From: Paracoccaceae bacterium
Lineage (GTDB): Bacteria > Pseudomonadota > Alphaproteobacteria > Rhodobacterales > Rhodobacteraceae
Assembly: GCA_007129775.1 (NCBI GenBank)
Contig: SKUV01000358.1
Span: forward strand, 1-7,847
DNA length: 7,847 nucleotides
Direction: 5' to 3'
The first letter of the stretch is position 1. Every line of letters starts with the position of its first letter. The notes beneath the pieces are model-generated. The model worked only from the letters and a program-made list of their open reading frames with translations. It had not been told where the DNA came from and did not search any database. The position numbers and the translations under genes were made by a program. Positions 1 through 5,535 of the stretch are shown in pieces.

Positions 1-867
1 ACGGTCGCGGTAGATGTCGGTGACGCGGGTGTTGATGCCCCATTGCACCCGATCGGGCAGGCCGCGCCGGATCAGTTCCTCGCAGAACTGCACGAATTTC
101 TTCTTGTTGATGGTGGGTTCCTCGTCTGCGAGGATGAAGAAACCGACGCCATGGTTGTTCACCAGATCCTCGATCTCGTCCACCACCTTGATCGGGTCGC
201 GCACGCGATAGTCGCGCCAGAACTTCCATTGCGAGCAGAACGAGCAGGTGAACGGACAGCCCCGCGCCATGTTGGGGATCGCCACCCGGCGTCCCAGCGG
301 GATGTAGATGTATTTCTCCCACTCCAGAATCGACCAGTCGGCCACGATCCCGTCCACATCCTTGACGGTGCTGGCCGCCGGGGTGGCGACGATCTTTTCG
401 CCCTCGCGATAGGCGATCCCCTTGATGCGCTTGCGGTCGCTGTCCCAGCGGCCATCTTCCAGCGCGCGCATCAGATCGACGATGATCTCCTCGCCCTCGC
501 CGCGCACGATGGCGTCGATCCACGGCGCTTCGGACAGGACCTGCTTGTACATGAATGTGGCATGAACACCGCCCAGCACCCGCAGCGCCTGCGGCGTGAC
601 CTCGGCCACGGTCTTGAGCGTGGCCTCCGCCACATAGATCGACGGTGTGATCGCGGTGACACCCACAAAATCGGGCTGCAGTTCGGCAAGCTTACGGCGC
701 AGATCACCTTCGGAGACGTGATTGGTCATCGCGTCGATGAAATGGATATCGTCATAGCCTGCCTTGCGCAGCGCGCCGGTCAGATAGGCCACCCAGGCCG
801 GTGGCCAGTTGCCGGCGATCTCGGCACCGCCGGAATGGTAATTCGGATGGATGAACAGGATACGCAT
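1..867 (-). CDS. bchE: Anaerobic Mg-protoporphyrin IX monomethyl ester oxidative cyclase (BchE), 5' part, truncated by the window edge
   Basis: Only the first 289 codons are in the window; the reading frame is open to base 1, and the family is usually about 550-600 residues. The protein begins MRILFIHPNYHSGGAEIAGN, which I recognise as BchE. Residues 1 to about 150 resemble the cobalamin-binding-type domain of B12-dependent radical-SAM proteins. The [4Fe-4S]/SAM motif CxxxCxxC follows at C204, C208 and C211, within RGCPFTCSFCSQWKFWRDYR. Known role: BchE forms the isocyclic ring E of bacteriochlorophyll, converting Mg-protoporphyrin monomethyl ester to divinyl-protochlorophyllide with oxygen from water, so it works without O2. 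The start is set by a strong Shine-Dalgarno GGAGGT six bases before ATG. The promoter region to its right carries FNR-like and PpsR-like sites. It is transcribed divergently from carB. Partners such as bchJ or bchG would lie further left, outside the window. Confidence 0.96.
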   Translation of the reverse strand, partial: MRILFIHPNYHSGGAEIAGNWPPAWVAYLTGALRKAGYDDIHFIDAMTNHVSEGDLRRKLAELQPDFVGVTAITPSIYVAEATLKTVAEVTPQALRVLGGVHATFMYKQVLSEAPWIDAIVRGEGEEIIVDLMRALEDGRWDSDRKRIKGIAYREGEKIVATPAASTVKDVDGIVADWSILEWEKYIYIPLGRRVAIPNMARGCPFTCSFCSQWKFWRDYRVRDPIKVVDEIEDLVNNHGVGFFILADEEPTINKKKFVQFCEELIRRGLPDRVQWGINTRVTDIYRDR

Positions 868-884
868 CGCAGGACCTCCGGCTG

Positions 885-902
885 TGTAAATTTCAGTTTA
901 CA
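885..902. promoter_or_regulatory. Predicted PpsR/CrtJ operator (TGT-N12-ACA)
   Basis: The 18-mer TGTAAATTTCAGTTTACA is an exact TGT-N12-ACA element with 6-bp perfect arms (TGTAAA/TTTACA). A second, nested pair GCTGT/ACAGC spans 881-904. This is the known signature of the aerobic photosynthesis-gene repressor PpsR (CrtJ), and bchE is a typical member of that regulon. The half-sites read TGTAAA rather than the common TGTCAA, so affinity may differ. The site lies 18-35 bases upstream of the bchE ATG and overlaps its predicted -10 element, which suits repression by occlusion. I see no second site nearby, although PpsR sites often come in pairs. ppsR itself is not in the window. Confidence 0.75.
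895..900 (-). promoter_or_regulatory. Candidate -10 element of the bchE promoter
   Basis: Read on the minus strand this is TAAACT, matching TATAAT at four of six positions. It places the transcription start near base 888. The FNR box centre would then be at about -40.5, close to the -41.5 of class II FNR-activated promoters. There is no good -35 hexamer, as is usual for such promoters. The element lies inside the predicted PpsR site. This is inferred from spacing only. Confidence 0.4.
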
Positions 903-921
903 GCCTTACCGTCAGAAAAAA

Positions 922-935
922 TTGACATGGATCAA
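922..935. promoter_or_regulatory. FNR/FnrL box upstream of bchE
   Basis: TTGAC-ATGG-ATCAA matches the FNR consensus TTGAT-N4-ATCAA with one mismatch. Its centre is 61.5 bp from the bchE ATG. FnrL is known to activate bchE and other anaerobic tetrapyrrole genes in Rhodobacter. The FNR-type protein encoded at 6945-7700 has the E-x-x-S-R recognition motif for TTGAT half-sites and is the probable ligand. Relative to the predicted carB start (about 998) the centre is at about -69.5, so an effect on carB is possible but weakly supported. Confidence 0.75.
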
Positions 936-963
936 AGCCGCCGCCGCCGGCTCGCATCTGGGG

Positions 964-991
964 TTGCGCACCCGAAGGGCTTGGCTATAAC
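964..991 (+). promoter_or_regulatory. Predicted sigma70-type promoter of carB
   Basis: A -35 element TTGCGC (964-969), a 16-bp spacer and a -10 element TATAAC (986-991, five of six matches) predict transcription from about base 998. This gives a leader of about 23 nt. The ribosome-binding site AAGGGAG (1008-1014) sits six bases before the carB ATG. No attenuator or long leader is visible between this promoter and the gene. Confidence 0.5.
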
Positions 992-1020
992 CCCGCCAAT
1001 TTGCGCGAAGGGAGCCCAGC

Positions 1021-4000
1021 ATGCCGAAGCGGACCGATATCTCGTCCATCCTGATCATCGGCGCGGGACCCATCGTCATCGGGCAGGCCTGCGAGTTCGA
1101 CTATTCCGGCGCACAGGCCTGCAAGGCCCTGCGGGAAGAGGGCTATCGCGTGATCCTCGTCAACTCCAACCCCGCCACGATCATGACCGATCCGGGGCTG
1201 GCCGATGCCACCTATATCGAACCGATCACCCCCGAGGTGGTCGCCAGGATCATCGAAAAGGAGCGCCCCGACGCGCTCTTGCCGACGATGGGCGGCCAGA
1301 CCGGGCTGAACACCGCGCTTGCGGTGGCCGATATGGGCGTGTTGGAGAAATTCGGCGTCGAGTTGATCGGCGCGAACCGGCAGGCCATCGAAATGGCCGA
1401 AGATCGCAAGCTTTTCCGCGAGGCGATGGACCGTATCGGGCTGGAAAACCCCCGCGCCACCATCGTTTCCGCTCCAAAGCGGCCCGACGGGAAGTATGAT
1501 ATTTCCGCCGGGATGGCCGCCGCGATGGAGGCGCTGGAGGATATCGGCCTGCCGGCGATCATCCGCCCGGCCTTCACGCTGGGCGGCACAGGCGGCGGTG
1601 TGGCCTATAACCGCGACGATTACGAACGCATCTGCCGCTCGGGCCTGGATGCCTCGCCCATGGCCCAGATTCTGATCGACGAATCGCTCCTGGGCTGGAA
1701 GGAATACGAGATGGAGGTCGTGCGCGACCGCGCCGACAACGCCATCATCGTCTGCGCCATCGAGAACGTGGATCCGATGGGCGTGCACACGGGTGATTCG
1801 ATCACCGTGGCCCCGGCGCTGACGCTGACCGACAAGGAATACCAGATCATGCGCAACGGCTCGATTGCCGTGCTGCGCGAGATCGGCGTGGAAACCGGCG
1901 GATCGAACGTGCAATGGGCCATCGACCCCGCCACCGGCCGTATGGTGGTGATCGAGATGAACCCCCGGGTGTCGCGTTCCTCGGCGCTGGCATCCAAGGC
2001 CACGGGCTTTCCCATCGCCAAGATCGCCGCGAAACTGGCGGTGGGCTACACGCTCGACGAGTTGGACAACGATATCACCAAGGTCACGCCCGCCAGTTTC
2101 GAGCCGACCATCGATTACGTCGTCACCAAGATCCCGCGCTTCGCCTTCGAGAAATTCCCCGGTGCCGTGCCCGAACTGACCACCGCGATGAAATCGGTGG
2201 GCGAGGCCATGGCCATCGGCCGCACCATCCACGAATCGCTGCAAAAAGCGCTGGCGAGCATGGAGACCGGCCTTTCTGGCTTCGACGAAATCGCCATCGA
2301 GGGCGCGCCCGAACGCGCGGCGGTGGTCAAGGCGCTGTCGCAACGCACGCCGGACCGTCTGCGCATTGTCGCGCAGGCGATGCGGCACGGGCTGTCGGAT
2401 GACGATATCGCCGCCGCCACCGCCTTCGATCCTTGGTTTCTCGCCCGCATCCGCGAGATAGTGGAGGCCGAGGAGGCCCTGCGCCGCGACGGCCTGCCGA
2501 TGACCGAGGCGGGGTTGCGCGGCCTCAAGATCATGGGCTTCACCGATGCCCGCCTCGCCGCGCTGACCGGCCGCAGCGAGGGGCAGGTGCGCGCCGCCCG
2601 GCGCAACCTCGGCGTGCTGGCGGTCTTCAAGCGCATCGACACCTGCGGCGCCGAGTTCGAGGCCCAGACACCTTACATGTATTCCACCTACGAGGTCCCG
2701 GTGATGGGCGATGTGGAATGCGAGGCACGGCCCTCGGGCCGCAAGAAGGTGGTGATCCTCGGCGGCGGGCCGAACCGGATCGGGCAGGGCATCGAGTTCG
2801 ACTATTGCTGCTGTCATGCCTGTTTCGCGCTGACCGACGCGGGCTACGAGACGATCATGATCAACTGCAACCCGGAAACCGTCAGCACAGATTACGACAC
2901 GTCCGACCGGCTCTATTTCGAGCCGCTGACGCTGGAACATGTGCTGGAGATTCTGCGGGTGGAGCAGGACAACGGCACCCTGCACGGGGTGATTGTGCAA
3001 TTCGGCGGCCAGACCCCTCTGAAACTCGCCCGCGCGCTGGAGGCCGAGGGCATCCCGATCCTCGGCACCACCCCCGACGCCATCGATCTGGCCGAGGACC
3101 GTGAGCGCTTTCAGGACCTGCTCAACCGGCTCGGCCTGAAACAGCCCGTCAACGGCATCGCCCATTCGCCGACCGAGGCCTTCCGCATCGCCTCCGACGT
3201 GGGCTATCCGCTGGTGATCCGGCCGTCCTATGTGCTGGGCGGCCGCGCGATGGAGATCGTGCGCGACGACGCCCATCTGGAACGCTACATCCGCGACGCC
3301 GTGGTGGTCTCGGGCGACAGCCCGGTGCTGCTCGACAGCTATCTTTCAGGCGCGGTCGAGGTCGATGTGGATGCGCTTTGTGATGGCGAGGCGGTGCACG
3401 TGGCCGGCATCATGCAGCATATCGAGGAAGCCGGCGTGCATTCGGGCGACAGCGCCTGTTCCCTGCCGCCCTATACCCTCGGCGCGGATGTGGTGGCGGA
3501 GCTTGCCCGCCAGACCGGGGAACTGGCGCGCGGGCTTGGCGTGGTCGGGCTGATGAACGTCCAGTTCGCCCTGAAAGACGGCGAAATCTATGTGCTGGAG
3601 GTCAACCCGCGCGCCAGCCGCACGGTGCCCTTTGTCGCCAAGGCCACCGACAGCGCCATCGCCTCCATCGCCGCGCGGGTGATGGCGGGCGAGGCGCTTT
3701 CGGCCTTCCCCCGGCGCGCGCCCTATCCCGAGGGAATCGGCCCCGGCAGTGCCTTGCCCGGCGCCGACCCGCTGACACTGGCCGACCCGCAGACCCCGTG
3801 GTTCAGCGTCAAGGAGGCCGTGCTGCCCTTCGCCCGCTTTCCGGGTGTGGACACGCTGCTGGGCCCCGAGATGCGTTCCACCGGCGAGGTCATGGGCTGG
3901 GACCGTTCGTTTCCGCGCGCCTTCCTCAAGGCGCAGATCGGTGCCGGGGTGGACCTGCCCGAGGCCGGAAAGGTCTTCATTTCGATCCGCGATGCCGACA

Positions 4001-4353
4001 AGACCCCGCAGATGATCGAGAGCGCACGCATTCTTTCGGCTCTGGGCTTTACCCATGTCGCCACGCGCGGGACAGCCCGTTTCCTGCAAGAGGCAGGCGT
4101 ACCCTGCGAGGTGGTCAACAAGGTCTACGAGGGGCGCCCGAACATCGTTGATATGCTCAAGAACGACCAGATCGCGCTGTTGCTCAACACCACCGAAGGC
4201 CTGCAGGCGGTCGAGGACAGTCGCGAGATCCGTTCGGTCGCGCTTTATGCCCGCATCCCCTATTACACCACCGCCGCCGCCAGCCATGCCGTGGCGCTGG
4301 CAATGCAGGCGCGGCACGAGGGGCCATTGTCGGTGCGCGCGCTGCAATCCTGA
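1021..4353 (+). CDS. carB: Carbamoyl-phosphate synthase (glutamine-hydrolysing) large subunit
   Basis: This 1110-residue protein has the complete CarB layout. Residues 1 to about 415 form the carboxyphosphate half: GAGPIVIGQ at 14-22, NPATIMTDP at 50-58, the glycine-rich loop GGTGGG at 188-193, and E312/N314 in EMNPRVSRSSALASKATG. An oligomerisation region follows, and from about 575 the carbamoyl-phosphate half: GGGPNRIGQGIEFDY from 581, and E860/N862 in EVNPRASRT. A C-terminal MGS-like regulatory domain starts near 982 and keeps NKVYEGRPNI, where E. coli CarB binds UMP. With the small subunit CarA, which is not in this window, it makes carbamoyl phosphate from bicarbonate, ATP and glutamine-derived ammonia for arginine and pyrimidine synthesis in the cytoplasm. 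It is longer than the 1073-residue E. coli enzyme; about 13 of the extra residues fall near 150-165. It appears monocistronic, divergent from bchE and convergent with the gene at 4384-4884. Confidence 0.98.
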   Translation: MPKRTDISSILIIGAGPIVIGQACEFDYSGAQACKALREEGYRVILVNSNPATIMTDPGLADATYIEPITPEVVARIIEKERPDALLPTMGGQTGLNTALAVADMGVLEKFGVELIGANRQAIEMAEDRKLFREAMDRIGLENPRATIVSAPKRPDGKYDISAGMAAAMEALEDIGLPAIIRPAFTLGGTGGGVAYNRDDYERICRSGLDASPMAQILIDESLLGWKEYEMEVVRDRADNAIIVCAIENVDPMGVHTGDSITVAPALTLTDKEYQIMRNGSIAVLREIGVETGGSNVQWAIDPATGRMVVIEMNPRVSRSSALASKATGFPIAKIAAKLAVGYTLDELDNDITKVTPASFEPTIDYVVTKIPRFAFEKFPGAVPELTTAMKSVGEAMAIGRTIHESLQKALASMETGLSGFDEIAIEGAPERAAVVKALSQRTPDRLRIVAQAMRHGLSDDDIAAATAFDPWFLARIREIVEAEEALRRDGLPMTEAGLRGLKIMGFTDARLAALTGRSEGQVRAARRNLGVLAVFKRIDTCGAEFEAQTPYMYSTYEVPVMGDVECEARPSGRKKVVILGGGPNRIGQGIEFDYCCCHACFALTDAGYETIMINCNPETVSTDYDTSDRLYFEPLTLEHVLEILRVEQDNGTLHGVIVQFGGQTPLKLARALEAEGIPILGTTPDAIDLAEDRERFQDLLNRLGLKQPVNGIAHSPTEAFRIASDVGYPLVIRPSYVLGGRAMEIVRDDAHLERYIRDAVVVSGDSPVLLDSYLSGAVEVDVDALCDGEAVHVAGIMQHIEEAGVHSGDSACSLPPYTLGADVVAELARQTGELARGLGVVGLMNVQFALKDGEIYVLEVNPRASRTVPFVAKATDSAIASIAARVMAGEALSAFPRRAPYPEGIGPGSALPGADPLTLADPQTPWFSVKEAVLPFARFPGVDTLLGPEMRSTGEVMGWDRSFPRAFLKAQIGAGVDLPEAGKVFISIRDADKTPQMIESARILSALGFTHVATRGTARFLQEAGVPCEVVNKVYEGRPNIVDMLKNDQIALLLNTTEGLQAVEDSREIRSVALYARIPYYTTAAASHAVALAMQARHEGPLSVRALQS

Positions 4354-4383
4354 GCGGGCCCCTGGCGGGCGCGCAGACAAGGA

Positions 4384-4884
4384 TCAGCGCAGCGGTACGC
4401 TCAGGCGCAGGTGCAGCCCGTCCATGCCGGGGTTGAACGGCTTGGTGTTGGCGTTCGAGCGGTGATCGACCCCGATGCTGACCCGCAACCGCGAGGGCAG
4501 TTCATACCCCGCTTCCAGCGACGAGCGGATCTGGAACGACCCGCCCAGATTGATGCCGCCGCCCTCGTTGTAGACCCCGGGCATCACGCTGCCCTGCACG
4601 AAAAAGGGCCCGTCGGGGCGCTTCCACGTCAGCATCAGCCCCGCCCCGGCCCAGACCTCGCGCGCCGACGACCGTGACAGCCCGACCACCGGCCGAAAGG
4701 CCCAGAGCGCCGAGGGGGCCTCGTAACGCAGGTATATTTCGGAATGGGCGCGATTGTTCTTGCCCAAAGACAGTGACAGATCGTGCCGGTCGCTCAGGCA
4801 GGGCGTGCAGGCAAAGGCCGGCTGCGCCAGCGCGATCAGGGCAGTGGCCATCACGGCGAACGGCCACCGGCGGAGGTTTGTCAT
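4384..4884 (-). CDS. Exported acyloxyacyl hydrolase / PagL-like lipid A deacylase family protein
   Basis: The predicted protein has 166 residues. I chose ATG 4884 over an in-frame start at 4980 because it directly begins a signal peptide, MTNLRRWPFAVMATALIALA, ending in an AFA signal-peptidase I site at about residue 25. Conserved family features follow: a glycine-rich stretch (FFVQGSVMPGVYNEG, 94-108), LGGSFQIRSSLEAGYEL, and near the C-terminus HRSNA (141-145) with NPG (151-153). In PagL, an outer-membrane beta-barrel that removes the 3-O-linked acyl chain of lipid A, H126, S128 and E140 form the catalytic triad. H141 and S143 match the first two, but D155 occupies the Glu position. The amphipathic strand pattern and terminal LRLSVPLR fit an outer-membrane barrel. 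The mature N-terminus starts with CTPC; the preceding residues are a poor lipobox. The ribosome-binding site is weak (ACGGAAAA). The gene is divergent from dgkA and may act on envelope lipids. Confidence 0.8.
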   Translation of the reverse strand: MTNLRRWPFAVMATALIALAQPAFACTPCLSDRHDLSLSLGKNNRAHSEIYLRYEAPSALWAFRPVVGLSRSSAREVWAGAGLMLTWKRPDGPFFVQGSVMPGVYNEGGGINLGGSFQIRSSLEAGYELPSRLRVSIGVDHRSNANTKPFNPGMDGLHLRLSVPLR

Positions 4885-4932
4885 CGCGTTTTCCGTAAAG
4901 GATTGAACTGCCGCAACAAGATGCGCCTGCAC

Positions 4933-4947
4933 CTTGTCGGGGACAAG
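4933..4947. repeat. Palindrome CTTGTC-GGG-GACAAG with flanking repeated half-site
   Basis: A perfect inverted repeat with 6-bp arms and a 3-base centre lies in the 157-bp region between the PagL-like gene and dgkA. The 8-mer ACAAGATG at its right arm (4943-4950) occurs again at 4916-4923, exactly 27 bp to the left. There are therefore three ACAAG/CTTGT half-sites (4916, 4933, 4943). This may be an operator for an unidentified regulator. No function can be assigned from the sequence. Confidence 0.4.
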
Positions 4948-4965
4948 ATGGTATCGCCATCCAGC

Positions 4966-4993
4966 TTGCCGCCGTGGCAAAGTGTTGCATTAT
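4966..4993 (+). promoter_or_regulatory. Candidate dgkA promoter
   Basis: TTGCCG (4966-4971), a 16-bp spacer and CATTAT (4988-4993, four of six matches to TATAAT) would start transcription near base 1000. That is directly before the GC hairpin at 5001-5020, so the hairpin would form the 5' end of the dgkA mRNA. The hexamers are only moderate matches. Confidence 0.3.
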
Positions 4994-5000
4994 CGACCGA

Positions 5001-5020
5001 GGCGCGCGTTCGCGCGCGCC
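5001..5020 (+). repeat. GC-rich hairpin with TTCG loop in the dgkA leader
   Basis: GGCGCGCG-TTCG-CGCGCGCC is a perfect 8-bp stem closed by a TTCG tetraloop. It ends 21 bases before the dgkA ATG and 9 bases before its ribosome-binding site (AAAGG, 5030-5034). No T-run follows, so it is not an intrinsic terminator. At the 5' end of an mRNA such a stem could protect it from decay or affect translation. The alternating CG tract is also a possible Z-DNA former. Confidence 0.6.
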
Positions 5021-5041
5021 CTGCCCGCGAAAGGCCCGCCC

Positions 5042-5473
5042 ATGCCCGATCCGCACTTCGGCCCAGGCCCTGACCCAAATCGACCGCCACCGCCCCGCCC
5101 CCGGCCGCCCCGGCTGACCGGGGCCGCGCATCTGCTCGCGGCAACGCGTGCGGCGCTCGCCGGGCTGCAGCGGCTTCTGGCCGAGGCCGCGTTCCGGCAG
5201 GAACTGGCGCTCGCGCTCGCCGTAGCCGCGGCTTTCGCGCTCGCCGGTGTGCCGGGCTGGGCCTGGGCGGGGGCGGCGGGGCTCTTTCTGCTGGTCGTGG
5301 CGGTCGAGGCGCTGAACACGGCGATCGAAGAGATCGTGGACCGGCTCTCGCCCGATTGGTCGGATTTCGCCCGCAACGCAAAGGATCTCGCCGGTCTGGC
5401 GGTGGCCTGCGTGCTGATCGTATTTTCAGGCTTCGCCGCACTGGTGCTCTGGCAGGCCCTCGCCGGCGGCTGA
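5042..5473 (+). CDS. dgkA: Prokaryotic-type diacylglycerol kinase, integral membrane
   Basis: This 143-residue inner-membrane protein uses ATP to phosphorylate diacylglycerol to phosphatidic acid, recycling lipid by-products of envelope synthesis. The DAGK signature is intact: EALNTAIEEIVD at 89-100, with E89, N92 and E96 matching E. coli E69, N72 and E76. The amphipathic segment AEAAFRQE (47-54) and NAKDLAG (112-118) also match conserved DgkA blocks. Three hydrophobic segments are visible at about 53-70, 72-91 and 116-138. ATG 5042 was chosen because AAAGG lies seven bases upstream and conserved sequence begins soon after. An in-frame ATG at 4934 would translate through the hairpin and add 36 residues unlike the family. 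The first 24 residues are proline-rich (PPPPRPRPPR at 15-24), making the protein about 20 residues longer than the E. coli enzyme. It is divergent from the PagL-like gene and convergent with hemN. Confidence 0.93.
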   Translation: MPDPHFGPGPDPNRPPPPRPRPPRLTGAAHLLAATRAALAGLQRLLAEAAFRQELALALAVAAAFALAGVPGWAWAGAAGLFLLVVAVEALNTAIEEIVDRLSPDWSDFARNAKDLAGLAVACVLIVFSGFAALVLWQALAGG

Positions 5474-5535
5474 CCGCGCGCCGGACCCCGAGCAGGAGTC
5501 GCCGTGTGAGGGGCCTCGAGAGTATGGCCCTCTCC

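Noticed and set aside
922..927. TTGACA within the FNR box, considered as a rightward -35 element for carB
   Set aside because: No acceptable -10 lies 16-18 bp downstream (the region is GCC repeats). TTGCGC/TATAAC at 964-991 is a better promoter.
43..990. Plus-strand open frame of 315 codons opposite bchE
   Set aside because: It is antisense to unmistakable BchE sequence, runs through the regulatory palindromes into the carB leader, and has no recognisable domain.
985..3276. Long open frame (763 codons) on the minus strand within carB
   Set aside because: It lies entirely antisense to carB and its predicted protein is rich in His, Asp, Gly and Arg with no recognisable domain. Long antisense frames are expected where third codon positions are mostly G or C.
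4334..4375. TGCGCGC/GCGCGCA inverted repeat spanning the end of carB and the 30-bp gap, considered as a terminator
   Set aside because: The 7-bp arms are separated by 28 bases, the left arm lies in coding sequence and no T-run follows. In GC-rich DNA this can arise by chance.
3346..4380. Minus-strand open frame (344 codons) antisense to the 3' part of carB
   Set aside because: Same shadow effect; the carB frame there encodes conserved CarB sequence, including the MGS-like domain.
4885..4980. N-terminal extension of the PagL-like protein from an upstream ATG at 4980
   Set aside because: It would put 32 non-conserved residues before a complete signal peptide and bury the export signal.
5463..5484. 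CCGGCG/CGCCGG inverted repeat around the dgkA stop codon, considered as a terminator
   Set aside because: It is only 6 bp, overlaps the stop codon and has no T-run; similar GC repeats are frequent here.
5508..5534. GAGGGGCC...GGCCCTCTC imperfect hairpin between dgkA and hemN, considered as a bidirectional terminator
   Set aside because: Only five contiguous Watson-Crick pairs form, with a 10-base loop and no T-run on either side. The location between convergent genes is right, but the structure is too weak to call.
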